DNA from: Mesotaenium endlicherianum | Lineage: Eukaryota; Streptophyta; Zygnematophyceae; Zygnematales; Mesotaeniaceae | DNA: 60,321 bases | Assembly: GCA_009602735.1 (NCBI GenBank) | Contig: WELA01011736.1 | Location: 1-60,321, forward strand | Direction of reading: 5' to 3' | Part shown: positions 8,738 through 18,068 of the stretch, piece by piece | Layout of the letters: every line of letters starts with the position of its first letter | How positions within the stretch are numbered: position 1 is the first letter of the stretch | The notes under the pieces: model-generated | What the model was told of the DNA's origin: nothing | The model's database searches: none | Seen by the model: the letters and a program-made list of their open reading frames with translations, nothing else | Program-made: the position numbers and the translations under genes

Positions 8738-11479
8738 CTATTCCGGTTCAAATCCTAACATGAAGGTAAACCTGGCAGCATCTTTCAAAGAACCGCCGGG
8801 CGTGAACCTGTCTAATCCTATACCATAATCAAATCCAAGTAAGCCAAACATCGGCAGGAAAAAGCGCATACCCAAACCTACCGAACGCCTTAACTGGAAA
8901 GGATTATAATCTTTCATGGAATACCAGCCGTTGGCCGCTTCAAAGAAACCCAAAGCATAGATGGTGCTGCTGGGACTCAAACTGAGCGGGTAACGCAGTT
9001 CCATGGTATACTTATTGAATATGGTAAAGTACTGGCTGGCCACTTGCTTATCGGGGTTGATCTTCGGATTCGAATTATCATACACAGGATAACCTCTGTG
9101 CGCAATGATATCGTAACCCAACAGCGCGAACTGGTTACTCAGACCGGCATCGCCCACCTGAAAACGTTCGAAAGGAGAGATACCCAGGTCTGAATTGAAC
9201 CTGCCCAGGAAGCCGTATTTGGCCGCCATTTTCAGCACAAACTGCTTGCTCTTGTCTTCACCGTGTGGTTTGCCCAGGGGCACATACCATTCTCCGTTGA
9301 AACGCCATTTGTGGTATTCGATCCAGTTATATGGATTGGAAGCCGTCAGGATATTTTTATCAATCGCTGAGTACGGCGGCGTTACCTGCAAGCTCAGCAG
9401 GAAAGTAGAACCGCTGGTAGGGAACATCGGCTGGTTCACAGAGTTACGCTGTAAAGCCACCCTGAAGTTCAGGTTGTTCACGATACCATTCTCAAAACCG
9501 GGCAGGTTGGTGGGGTCAATGGCATAATTGCTCAACTTATAACGGGTATAATTCACACCCATGGAAAGTGAGAAAAAGTCATCGGGCCATTTCAACTGCT
9601 TCGACAGGCTCACGGTGGCGCCGGTAGTAGAAATATACCGGCTGTCGGCTACGTTCGGATTATATGCACCGGTAAGCGGGTCGTAAGTTTGTCCGTATTT
9701 GGTATTGAAAATGCTGAAAGTAAGTGCATTCCTTTTTTTACCGCCCAGCCAGGGTTCGGTGAACGAGAAGTTATAAGAGCGGAACGCTTTACCATTACTT
9801 TGCACGCGCAAGCTCAGTTTTTGCCCGTCGCCCATTGGTAAGGGATCCCAGGCCGATTTCTTCCAGATATTGCGGATAGAAAAATTATTGAATGTAACGC
9901 CCAGTGTTCCTGTTAAGCCAATATAGCCTCCCCATCCCGCACTCAGCTCCAGCTGGTCGCTCGATTTTTCTTCAACAGAATAATTGATGTCTACCGTTCC
10001 GTCGTCGGGGTTGGGTACGGGTACGGGGTTGATCTTTTCCTGGTTGAAATAGTTCAGCTGTGCAATCTCACGAACAGAACGCACCAGGTCTCTGCGGCTG
10101 AATTTTTCACCGGGGATGGTACGCAGTTCGCGGCGTATCACATACTCTTTGGTACGATCATTACCACTGATGCGCACATTCTTGATCGTGGCTTGCGGAC
10201 CTTCCATGATCCTGATTTCGTAATCAATGGTATCATTATATACCGCCGTTTCTACGGGGTCAGTGCGGAAGAACAGGTAGCCATCATCCTGATACAGGTT
10301 GTTGATATCACCTCCTTCAGGAGTGGAGGTTTTACCCAGTTTGTTGTTCAGCAATTCCAGGTTGTAAATATCTCCCTTCTGAATACCCAATATACCGCTG
10401 AGCAATGAATCGGAATATTTGGTATTACCCCGCCAGCTGATGTTACCGAAATAATATTTACGTCCCTCATTCATCTTGATGTCAATGTTGAGGTCGCCAT
10501 TGGCGTTGTGGTATACGGTATCTTTTTCAATCACTGCATCGCGGTAGCCCAGCGAGTTGTAATAAGTTACCAGGCTCTCTTTGTCTTCATTGTACTTCTT
10601 CAAATCGAATTTGGCCGAAGAAAGTTTGATACGGATATAAGGATCGAGTACTTTTTTGGTTTTGCTGAAAGTGAGGAAGCCATTGTCTTTGATGTATTCA
10701 TCAAATGAATAGCGCTTCACGCTTACGATCTGCCCACTGTCTACAGTAGGATGCAGGGTAAGCCTGGACTGCTCTTTGGTTCCCTTGAGTTGTTTTTTCA
10801 ACTTGCCGTTATCTACTGTAGTACCGCCGAAGTTGATGTTATTGATATGGACCTTGTGTCCCTTTTCAACCAAAAAGTTTAACACCAGTGAATTATCGAA
10901 AGTAGAGTCTTTCGTTTCCGATATGGTTACTTTGGAATCCTGGAAGCCTTTCTCGGCATAGAATTTTTTGATGGCTTCAATAGCGGTGATCTTCATGTTC
11001 TCCGTTACCACACGGTTGGGCACGAGACCCGTTTTCCCCTGTAGCTCTTCCGCCTGCCCCTTGCTGATGTTGATGAAATGGAATTTAGACAAGCGCGGCC
11101 TTTCCGTTACAGCAATTTCGATATCGATGTTTTTTCCCTGTAGTTTGGTGATATAAATTTCAACATCGCTGAAATAATTCTGTCCCCAGAGCTTGGTAAT
11201 GGCTTTGGAAAAATTATCGCCACCGGGAATGGTCACTTCATCGCCCACATTGATATTGGCAATGGAGATCAGCAGGTTCTCATCGAAAAAGCGGTTACCT
11301 GTTACTTTGATCGCAGACACCTTGTATTTTTTAGGTGTCTTTTGGTTGAAGATATTCAACAAATCGGCATCTATGGATGTGATCGTAGTGTCTACCCCTG
11401 TTTTTTGTTGCGCCTTTGCAGAAAAACCCACCATCGAGGTAACGAAAGCCAAGACTAAAAATTTGTACACTTGCTGCAT
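8738..11479 (-). CDS. bamA: Outer membrane protein assembly factor BamA
   Basis: Essential Omp85 insertase that folds beta-barrel proteins into the outer membrane. The 913-residue product has a signal peptide (ends SAKAQQ, about residue 24), a periplasmic half with several POTRA repeats (about 50-480) and a C-terminal 16-strand barrel (about 520-913). The barrel includes the Omp85 NYSVEEKSSDQLELSAGWGG segment and the lid motif region near ALLGYDIIAHRGYPVYD (normally VRG-containing). The N-terminal linker and POTRA spacing are the longer Bacteroidota type. It is downstream of uppS and upstream of two ompH genes, a cluster conserved in the phylum. Confidence 0.95.
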   Translation of the reverse strand: MQQVYKFLVLAFVTSMVGFSAKAQQKTGVDTTITSIDADLLNIFNQKTPKKYKVSAIKVTGNRFFDENLLISIANINVGDEVTIPGGDNFSKAITKLWGQNYFSDVEIYITKLQGKNIDIEIAVTERPRLSKFHFINISKGQAEELQGKTGLVPNRVVTENMKITAIEAIKKFYAEKGFQDSKVTISETKDSTFDNSLVLNFLVEKGHKVHINNINFGGTTVDNGKLKKQLKGTKEQSRLTLHPTVDSGQIVSVKRYSFDEYIKDNGFLTFSKTKKVLDPYIRIKLSSAKFDLKKYNEDKESLVTYYNSLGYRDAVIEKDTVYHNANGDLNIDIKMNEGRKYYFGNISWRGNTKYSDSLLSGILGIQKGDIYNLELLNNKLGKTSTPEGGDINNLYQDDGYLFFRTDPVETAVYNDTIDYEIRIMEGPQATIKNVRISGNDRTKEYVIRRELRTIPGEKFSRRDLVRSVREIAQLNYFNQEKINPVPVPNPDDGTVDINYSVEEKSSDQLELSAGWGGYIGLTGTLGVTFNNFSIRNIWKKSAWDPLPMGDGQKLSLRVQSNGKAFRSYNFSFTEPWLGGKKRNALTFSIFNTKYGQTYDPLTGAYNPNVADSRYISTTGATVSLSKQLKWPDDFFSLSMGVNYTRYKLSNYAIDPTNLPGFENGIVNNLNFRVALQRNSVNQPMFPTSGSTFLLSLQVTPPYSAIDKNILTASNPYNWIEYHKWRFNGEWYVPLGKPHGEDKSKQFVLKMAAKYGFLGRFNSDLGISPFERFQVGDAGLSNQFALLGYDIIAHRGYPVYDNSNPKINPDKQVASQYFTIFNKYTMELRYPLSLSPSSTIYALGFFEAANGWYSMKDYNPFQLRRSVGLGMRFFLPMFGLLGFDYGIGLDRFTPGGSLKDAARFTFMLGFEPE

Positions 11480-11633
11480 CCGGTTTGGTTTGTTAAGTTG
11501 CTGTGCTGAAAGTACTGCAACAGTATCTTCCTGCCATATTTCTGGTTTGATAAGCGGGGCAAATTAACGGGAATTATTAAAAGTGTTTGTTAAATCACCC
11601 CGGATAAATTAAGGTATGCGGTTGAGAATGGGA

Positions 11634-12398
11634 TCAGGTCAATGGGGATTCCTCCTTTATTTGCTGACCTGTTTTACCAAATCTGCGTTCCCTGTTCTGG
11701 AAGTCGATAATGGCTTCATACAGGTTTTCTTTGCGGAAATCGGGCCAACGGGTGTCGGTGAAATATAATTCGGCATAAGCCAGTTGATACAAAAGGAAAT
11801 TGCTGATGCGGTATTCCCCACTGGTACGGATCATCAGTTCCGGATCGGGAAAATCACTGGTGGAAAGGTATTGCTCCAGGGTCTCCTGGTTGATGGTCTC
11901 CGGGTTGATCCGGCCCGCCTTCACATCGATGCCGATATTCTTTACGGCATTTACCAGTTCCCACCGGCTGCTGTAACTCAACGCCATCACCAGGTTCAGT
12001 CCTGTATTGGCTTTGGTCATTTCTAATGACTCTTCGAGTTCCACGCGCGCAAAATCGGGCAGCATATTCAGGTCGCCGATCACATGCAAGCGTATATTGT
12101 TCTTATTGAGCGTTGGCACTTCTTTACGAATGGTGTCTACCAATAATGACATCAATCCTTCTACTTCCTGCTGCGGCCGGTCCCAGTTCTCGGTACTGAA
12201 TGCATACAGCGTAAGATACTGTATACCCAGCTCTGCCGCGCCTTCTACGATATTGCGCACGCTTTCCACCCCATGAAAATGGCCATACAATCGATCCTGT
12301 CCTTTCTCCTGGGCCCAGCGCCCGTTGCCATCCATAATGATCGCTATATGCTTGGGTAGTCGGGCTTTATCGATCCCTGCTACAAGGTCTTCCGGCAT
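11634..12398 (-). CDS. uppS: Isoprenyl transferase (undecaprenyl diphosphate synthase)
   Basis: Cis-prenyltransferase that makes the C55 lipid carrier for peptidoglycan and surface polysaccharides. The 254-residue protein shows HIAIIMDGNGRWAQ (catalytic Asp near residue 23), YLTLYAFSTENWDRP near 65 and the C-terminal signature PDPELMIRTSGEYRISNFL near 187-205. All are standard for UppS. It lies between the DUF6089 gene and bamA. Confidence 0.96.
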   Translation of the reverse strand: MPEDLVAGIDKARLPKHIAIIMDGNGRWAQEKGQDRLYGHFHGVESVRNIVEGAAELGIQYLTLYAFSTENWDRPQQEVEGLMSLLVDTIRKEVPTLNKNNIRLHVIGDLNMLPDFARVELEESLEMTKANTGLNLVMALSYSSRWELVNAVKNIGIDVKAGRINPETINQETLEQYLSTSDFPDPELMIRTSGEYRISNFLLYQLAYAELYFTDTRWPDFRKENLYEAIIDFQNRERRFGKTGQQIKEESPLT

Positions 12399-12451
12399 AG
12401 TGCTTCCCTGCGTTTAGGCAGCGAAATTAACGAAATCAGCGGTTTGCGTGA

Positions 12452-13324
12452 TTAATTCTTGCCATTAGGCGAAGGACATTTGTAAGATTGCAGGTTGAAG
12501 GAAACACCCACTTTGAGGGTCACAAAAGAATCTTTTCTGGTACTGTTTCCCCTTTGTACCCCCTTGGTTCCTATGCGGGAACCCGTTTCATAGCTCCTAT
12601 CCTGCAATAAGAAAGCAGGCGAGGGTGACCCGTCAGGCAGAGGCGAGAAGGCATCCGGGGCATAATTGCCGCTCACATCATCGAGGTAATCGGTACTGGT
12701 AAAACGGTAAGTAAGCTCGGCGAAGTAGTTCATACGCTCACTGATGGCATATTTGAAGCCCAGGGTAAAGGGGATGCTGATGGCGATGGGACTATAAGGT
12801 TTGAGATTGGGATAAGCGGCGCTGCCCTGGCCTTCGGTACCCAGGGGACGCAGGTAGTATTTCTGGCCGTTGAGGTACGCATAAGGGTCGAAAGAAAACA
12901 CACCGATCCCCAGTCCTACATAAGGTGTATAATTATAGCCTTCGAAAGTGGGATTGAATTTGAAAAAGTTGAAATCACCTGCCAGGGCCAGTTCCCATAC
13001 ATTGGTATTGAAGCTGAGGTTGCGCCTGCGCTGAACAGGGTTATTGCTGTACATATCGGAATAGCCCAGCATGGCAAAATCTCCGGAAATGCGTAATCCT
13101 ATATACTCGCTGAGTTGCCTCCGGTAAAAGACCCCGGCAGCCATTTTAGGCCTGTTCACCCGCAGGTCGGGGTTCAGATCGCCAAAATAATGGGCGGCTC
13201 CCACAGCCACCCCCACTTCGCCCAGGTGCCTGAAACTTTCCATGAGTTGGGCATCCGCTTTTTGCAACGCTAAGGTAGTAAGCAGGAAGGTTAAGGTCTT
13301 TCTCAGTATAAATTTAACCGGCAT
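12452..13324 (-). CDS. DUF6089 family outer-membrane beta-barrel protein
   Basis: A 290-residue protein with a signal peptide (MPVKFILRKTLTFLLTT, cleavage near ADAQ). The remainder is rich in beta-strand patterns such as EVGVAVGAAHYFGDLNPD, which marks the DUF6089 family found between nadK and uppS in many Bacteroidota. It is probably a small barrel or periplasmic-facing envelope protein, and its molecular role is unknown. The ATG at 13324 is used because it places the signal peptide at the start; the frame extends upstream only to a TTG at 13372. Confidence 0.82.
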   Translation of the reverse strand: MPVKFILRKTLTFLLTTLALQKADAQLMESFRHLGEVGVAVGAAHYFGDLNPDLRVNRPKMAAGVFYRRQLSEYIGLRISGDFAMLGYSDMYSNNPVQRRRNLSFNTNVWELALAGDFNFFKFNPTFEGYNYTPYVGLGIGVFSFDPYAYLNGQKYYLRPLGTEGQGSAAYPNLKPYSPIAISIPFTLGFKYAISERMNYFAELTYRFTSTDYLDDVSGNYAPDAFSPLPDGSPSPAFLLQDRSYETGSRIGTKGVQRGNSTRKDSFVTLKVGVSFNLQSYKCPSPNGKN

Positions 13325-13374
13325 ATTAGCATATTGGATACGTAAAATAACACCTATTTTAAATACGATCAAGA

Positions 13375-14253
13375 TTAATTTCTTTTATCGAGGCCCCAGG
13401 TAAGTTTGGTCCGGAGGGTCGACAAGAAGCTATTTTCGTTCAAACGCACCAAATTCACCCTGAATTGTTCCTTTTTTACGGCCAATTGGATGGTTTTGTC
13501 CACGATTTCCCTCCGGGCATCCAGGGCACAAATGAATTGGTCGGCCCGCCCCTCCACTTCAAACGAAATAACACTGGTATCCGGCACCACGATCGACCGC
13601 ACATTCAGGTTATGGGGCGCTACCGGCGTGATCACAAAACTGGACGATTCCGGGAACAGGATGGGTCCGTTGCAACTCACATTATATCCGGTGGAGCCGG
13701 TGGGCGTACTCACGATCAGCCCGTCGGCCCAGTAGCTGTTCAGGAATTCGCCATTCAGGTAGGTATGTACCTTGATCATGGGCGAAGTATCCCTTTTATG
13801 GATGGCGAACTCGTTCAGTGCAAAGGGTGTCTGGTCAAAGAGCGGCTCGTTGGAGTCGAGGTGGATCAGGGTTCTTTTATCCACGACAAACGTATGATTC
13901 ACCAAAGCATCCACTGCGCTGCCCAGGTCATCGCGACTAATGCTGGCCAGGAATCCCAGGCGGCCGAAATTAATGCCCAGTATGGGTATATTATAGTCTC
14001 TCACCAGGGTTACAGCGTCGAGCATGGTACCATCGCCACCCAGGCTTATCAGGCAATCGATATCGGGCGTAAGGTCGCCCGATGTCTGGAACAACACGGT
14101 TTTAGCCAGCAAGTGCTGCGGCAGGGAAAACCGGTGCAGTAAAGGTTCGTACAGGTGAACGGTGGTATCGTAACGCGCCAATTCTTCCAGGAGCGCCAAT
14201 AATGGGTTTTCCTGTTCATAATCGATGCCCCTGCTGTAAATCGCAACCTTCAT
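13375..14253 (-). CDS. nadK: NAD kinase
   Basis: Phosphorylates NAD to NADP. The 292-residue protein has SLGGDGTMLDAVTLV near residue 69 (the GGDGT motif with the catalytic Asp), LNEFAIHKRD near 150 (the conserved NE) and STPTGSTGYNVSCNGP near 188 (nucleotide-binding glycine-rich loop). It starts 5 bases after the stop of the Omp85-like gene, so the two are almost certainly co-transcribed. Its position upstream of the DUF6089-uppS-bamA genes is conserved in the phylum. Confidence 0.95.
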   Translation of the reverse strand: MKVAIYSRGIDYEQENPLLALLEELARYDTTVHLYEPLLHRFSLPQHLLAKTVLFQTSGDLTPDIDCLISLGGDGTMLDAVTLVRDYNIPILGINFGRLGFLASISRDDLGSAVDALVNHTFVVDKRTLIHLDSNEPLFDQTPFALNEFAIHKRDTSPMIKVHTYLNGEFLNSYWADGLIVSTPTGSTGYNVSCNGPILFPESSSFVITPVAPHNLNVRSIVVPDTSVISFEVEGRADQFICALDARREIVDKTIQLAVKKEQFRVNLVRLNENSFLSTLRTKLTWGLDKRN

Positions 14254-14258
14254 ATCAC

Positions 14259-15704
14259 TTAAAAGTCGTTTCTCGTCTGTAAATATAGTCCATTGCGCCC
14301 CAGTTGGTTAAAGCTGTACTCGATTTTAAAGACAAAATCATATATGGAAACAATGTCCATCCCAAGACCCCAGGTGCGTAATAAACCATTATTCAGTGTA
14401 TTAGTAGGGTTTGGCTGGGTATTGTAACCATAGCCCAGATCGCCATAAGCTTTCAGGAAAATACGGAAAGGTATCCGGTCATGCGTTTTGCTGGGGAAAG
14501 GATTTTTGAAAACAAAGCCCAGCAGTTGGTGGTGGATGGTACTCTTCAATATTCCTCCCGCCACGCCATCCACTACATTGTATTCCAACCCGCGCATTTG
14601 CGTAAACCCATACCCAATCAGCTTTTCATTGAAGAAATAATTGCTGAAAGGCAGTTTAACGGTTGCGATCGCTTCCCAGTGCAAAAAGGTTTTAGGAGCT
14701 ATTGGTACGGCATAAACAGCCCGGGTGCTGGCCAGCCATAGATTGGATGTTTTATCGAGACCCCGTTTGTACAAATTGGCTTCTATCTGGAATCCTTTCG
14801 AAGGATAAGATACCTGGTCTACATTGTAATATTTGTATTGATAGGCGAAATCAATGTGCTTCATTTCTGTTTTCCCATCCGGGTAATAAAGCGGGTTGAT
14901 CTGCAGAATGGTATCGGCCACCGATTCGTGGTTATACGATACGCGGAAATAATGCCGCTCTTTTACATTGGGCCGGTAAGAATAAGTAAAATCGGCGCGT
15001 GTAACCCTCCGCGCCACTTCCTCCTGTTTATAAAATAGTTGTTTGTTATTGCCCGTTGCGTAGTTCACTTCTTTTTGCGTGGCATACACAAATCCTACAT
15101 TGAAACCATTCCTAAGCTTACGGTCAAAAAAGGGCAGCTCGTACCGCAGTGTGATCTGTTGTGTATAACCCGTGATGAGCCATACATCTAAATTATCGTT
15201 GCGTCCGCTGACATTGTTCTGCGTGAATTTCATTCCGTAATTCACCCTTTCCAGGCTTCGTTTCTGGTCTACCCACCATTGGTTGAAGTTGCGGTCTACC
15301 AGTCGGAAATAAGGTAACGGGAACAGGTACCAGCGTTCTTTCAGGTCTACATTGATCCTGACCAGGTTGCCTTTTCTTTCGGCAATGTAGATGGCTACAT
15401 CTACAAACAACAGGGTATTCATCAGTTGCTGGCGCGCCTGGTTGAACAGGGCGGGCAGGTTGGCGCCGGACAATTCATCGCCTTTTTTAAAAGGCAGTTC
15501 CCGCATTACAATGAACAGTTTTGTTTTTTTATTCCCCGAAACAACCACATCTGTTACCAGTAAAGCCATGTTTTTGAGGGAAGCCATTTCCGGCTTTATA
15601 GCGCTACTTGTATCGGCAGTGATGGCAGATACCGTATCCTGTGCATCCAGGCAATTAAATGAAAAGAATAAAGCAAGGAGAAGCAATACTGGTAATACTT
15701 TCAT
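14259..15704 (-). CDS. BamA/TamA (Omp85) family outer-membrane protein, second copy
   Basis: A 481-residue secreted protein with signal peptide MKVLPVLLLLALFFSF (cleavage near CLDAQ). One POTRA-like domain (about 50-130: LVTDVVVSGNKKTKLFIVMREL is split by the usual turn) is followed by a barrel domain ending QLGRNGLYLQTRNDF with a terminal aromatic. It is much smaller than BamA, with a single POTRA rather than about five. It may insert or export a restricted set of proteins, or act in lipoprotein or lipid export; the sequence does not say which. An ATG at 15725 would add 7 residues. It is tightly coupled to nadK (5-base gap). Confidence 0.8.
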   Translation of the reverse strand: MKVLPVLLLLALFFSFNCLDAQDTVSAITADTSSAIKPEMASLKNMALLVTDVVVSGNKKTKLFIVMRELPFKKGDELSGANLPALFNQARQQLMNTLLFVDVAIYIAERKGNLVRINVDLKERWYLFPLPYFRLVDRNFNQWWVDQKRSLERVNYGMKFTQNNVSGRNDNLDVWLITGYTQQITLRYELPFFDRKLRNGFNVGFVYATQKEVNYATGNNKQLFYKQEEVARRVTRADFTYSYRPNVKERHYFRVSYNHESVADTILQINPLYYPDGKTEMKHIDFAYQYKYYNVDQVSYPSKGFQIEANLYKRGLDKTSNLWLASTRAVYAVPIAPKTFLHWEAIATVKLPFSNYFFNEKLIGYGFTQMRGLEYNVVDGVAGGILKSTIHHQLLGFVFKNPFPSKTHDRIPFRIFLKAYGDLGYGYNTQPNPTNTLNNGLLRTWGLGMDIVSIYDFVFKIEYSFNQLGRNGLYLQTRNDF

Positions 15705-15776
15705 CTGATAATATTCATTTTTCATTGTCAGATGGAATTCGTCATTTGCAAGGACTCATTTCATCGTGATTACCAT

Positions 15777-16436
15777 TTATATGTTCAGGTAAGCGATCAG
15801 GTGATTGTAGTTCTCTTTGAGCTCATTGGCATATTGTTCTTCGCCAAAATAATAGCGAACGATGTATTCATACCGTTGGAAAGAGGCTACGATATCAGAT
15901 ACTTCTACCTTGTTGATCTTGATGGTTACCACTACCAGCCCCGTATCTGCTTCGGTATAAGTATTCAGTTGGGTGATATAGGCATCGTTGGTTTCTACCA
16001 GCCGGCTGATCTCTCCAAAAGAAAAATGCCTTTTATCTGTTTCCAGTACAATCACACCGCCCGGTTCATCATTGCCCAGGAAATGCGAGAGATGGCGCAG
16101 GAGGTCTTTGGCAGGGATCACACCGGTCAGTTCCGATTGCTCATTGACTACGGGTACCAGTGAAAGCTGGTGTGCGGCGGCCTGTTTCACAGCCAATAAA
16201 AAATGTTCTTCGGTCTTAACAGATACTTTAACCAATGAATGCTCCAGTGAAGCCACCAATGCATCTTCATCGGCATCGAACAAATCGTCTTTGGTTACCA
16301 GGCCAATGAACTTTTCTTCGCTCAATACCGGCAGGTGCAACACGTCGTAATCTTCCATCAGTTGCAGTGCCAGCGCCACCCTGTCGAAAAGGTTGATGGC
16401 GGGAAACCCGGTATGGATCAATTGCGATGCCAGCAT
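15777..16436 (-). CDS. CBS domain protein
   Basis: A 219-residue cytoplasmic protein. Two CBS domains occupy about residues 1-60 (HLPVLSEEKFIGLVTKDDL) and 70-125 (LVPVVNEQSELTGVIPAKDL). A C-terminal region from about 135 (GGVIVLETDKRHFSFGEISR) looks like an ACT-type ligand-binding fold. CBS pairs bind adenine nucleotides and regulate partners; no catalytic domain is present. The gene lies in the conserved hydrolase-CBS-nadK neighbourhood, which could hint at sensing adenine dinucleotides, but that is inference. Confidence 0.85.
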   Translation of the reverse strand: MLASQLIHTGFPAINLFDRVALALQLMEDYDVLHLPVLSEEKFIGLVTKDDLFDADEDALVASLEHSLVKVSVKTEEHFLLAVKQAAAHQLSLVPVVNEQSELTGVIPAKDLLRHLSHFLGNDEPGGVIVLETDKRHFSFGEISRLVETNDAYITQLNTYTEADTGLVVVTIKINKVEVSDIVASFQRYEYIVRYYFGEEQYANELKENYNHLIAYLNI

Positions 16437-16466
16437 GCTGTTCTTTCTTTACTAATACGTAAAAAT

Positions 16467-17246
16467 CTATGCTATGGTTGCGGCAGGTTTTTTCAGTTTA
16501 TTCAGAAAGCCGGCCAGTATTTCGTTGAACGCTTCCGGCACTTCCATCATGGGTGCATGTCCGCATTTGTCAACAAAATGCAACTCGCTGTTGGGGATCA
16601 GCCGGTTGAATTCACGTCCTACAAAAGGAGGCGTAACCGAATCATTATTGCCCCAGATCAGCAAGGTAGGTTGCTTAATTTGGTTGAGTTCTTCACCGAG
16701 GTTATTACGGATGGCGCTTTTGGCAAGGGCAATGATCTTGATCACTTTGATCCGGTTATTGGTGATCTCGAACACTTCATCCACCAGTTCTTTGGTAGCG
16801 GTGGCGGGATCGTAAAACGTCAACTCCGTTTTCTTTTTGATATAATCATAATCGCCCCGCTTCGGGTAGCTGTCACCCATACCATTCTCAAACAACCCGC
16901 TACTGCCGGTAAGGATCAACGACTTGATCCTTTCGGGATGTTTTAAGATATGCAGCAGCGCCACATGTCCGCCCAGCGAATTGCCCAGGAGATGAATTTG
17001 CTGGTAGCCCCGCATCTCAATGAACTTATGGACATATTTCTCCAATCCACTTACGGTAGTATGGAAAATATCCAGGTCGAACAGTGGAAGTATGGGAACC
17101 ACTACTTTGTAATTCCGCTTAAAGTGCTCGATCAGGTCTTCAAAATTGCTCAGTGCGCCGAATAATCCGTGCAGTAGCAACAGGGTTTCTCCCTGGCCTT
17201 CTTCAATAAATCTGAACTTATCCTGTTGTTTGATCTCGTAATTCAT
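16467..17246 (-). CDS. Alpha/beta fold hydrolase
   Basis: A 259-residue serine hydrolase of the alpha/beta fold. Visible are the oxyanion region LLLLHGLFGAL near residue 22-32, the nucleophile elbow LLGNSLGGHVAL near 95, the acid in WGNNDSVTPP near 200 and the histidine in DKCGHAPMMEVP near 230. There is no signal peptide. The substrate is not apparent. It is conserved next to CBS and nadK genes in this phylum. Confidence 0.88.
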   Translation of the reverse strand: MNYEIKQQDKFRFIEEGQGETLLLLHGLFGALSNFEDLIEHFKRNYKVVVPILPLFDLDIFHTTVSGLEKYVHKFIEMRGYQQIHLLGNSLGGHVALLHILKHPERIKSLILTGSSGLFENGMGDSYPKRGDYDYIKKKTELTFYDPATATKELVDEVFEITNNRIKVIKIIALAKSAIRNNLGEELNQIKQPTLLIWGNNDSVTPPFVGREFNRLIPNSELHFVDKCGHAPMMEVPEAFNEILAGFLNKLKKPAATIA

Positions 17247-17270
17247 TACTTCATTTTCATTTTCTTATGC

Positions 17271-17404
17271 CAGCAGATTGGCTCGGTACAAATAAAAGGA
17301 AATCCATTCAATAAAATACGGAAACGTTACAATGCTCCTGTTATATAAATATGATGGATGTATGCTAAAATACTGATTTTAACATTAAAAACAGCAGATT
17401 GGCT
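17271..17404. repeat. Pair of 13-bp direct repeats in the hydrolase-cvpA gap
   Basis: CAGCAGATTGGCT occurs at 17271-17283 and again at 17392-17404, 121 bases apart, in the gap between the alpha/beta hydrolase gene and cvpA. The rest of the gap is AT-rich with no gene. The function is unknown; the copies could be a duplicated promoter segment or a regulator site. Confidence 0.45.
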
Positions 17405-17453
17405 TCATAAGCGAAACCACACAATCGATCGTATATATAATAATAAGAAAGCT

Positions 17454-17990
17454 TTACCTGATATGCTTGCCAATGCTTTCAAAGAATTGGGTAAGCTCAT
17501 CAAAGAGTCCTTTGAAAACGGGGATCACCGCTCCAAAACCATTGATGATCTTACTTCCCCAGGGCGCTACAAAAGGATAGGAACGGGAGGCGGCCAGCGT
17601 TTCGGGCTTGATCAGGTGCATGTTCACGGCATAAAAAAGCAGTACGCTGAATACGGTGATATAAAGACAGGCATATAAAACAACACCACACAGTTTATTG
17701 ACCCATCCCAGGAAAGCCAGTTCAAGTGTGGTTTGAACGATTGTGGCTCCTACCCTTATCAGCAAGGCTACGCCCAGCATTACCAGCAGGAATGAAACGA
17801 TGGGTAGCCAGGTGGCTGTTAATTGCGTGCTCTCTTTGAGCTTGCCCGCCACAACAGCCGAAAGTTTAAGTGCAGCCGCAAGGCCAATGATAATGCCCAG
17901 GAATGAAAAGGCGCCCACAACCAAACCGTTGCGGTAGCCCTTCCAAAGAGCCATAAGCATTAGTATCAGAAATATTGAATCTATGAGCAT
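17454..17990 (-). CDS. CvpA family membrane protein
   Basis: A 178-residue integral membrane protein with about four predicted spans (residues 1-35, 62-85, 103-125 and a weaker one). It starts MLIDSIFLILMLMALWKGYRNG, the typical CvpA N-terminus. Members are linked to colicin V export and envelope maintenance; the biochemical role is not settled. It is followed by about 200 bases without a gene. Confidence 0.85.
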   Translation of the reverse strand: MLIDSIFLILMLMALWKGYRNGLVVGAFSFLGIIIGLAAALKLSAVVAGKLKESTQLTATWLPIVSFLLVMLGVALLIRVGATIVQTTLELAFLGWVNKLCGVVLYACLYITVFSVLLFYAVNMHLIKPETLAASRSYPFVAPWGSKIINGFGAVIPVFKGLFDELTQFFESIGKHIR

Positions 17991-18000
17991 GAGGTAGATG

Positions 18001-18066
18001 TCAGTTGTTAGATGTTAGTTGTCAGTTGTCAGATAAGGTTGATTCTAACAACTGACAACTAACAAC
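18001..18066. repeat. Inverted intergenic repeat (GTTAGTTGTCAGTTGT family), long hairpin
   Basis: The left arm (18014-18033) and right arm (18044-18063) are complementary over 20 bases with one mismatch around a 10-base loop. Words of the same family extend further left (TCAGTTGTTAGAT). The left arm matches the solo copy at 6605-6634. It fills nearly the whole gap between yqeY and cvpA, starting right after the yqeY stop. A transcript from either direction would form a strong stem. Confidence 0.8.
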
Positions 18067-18068
18067 TA

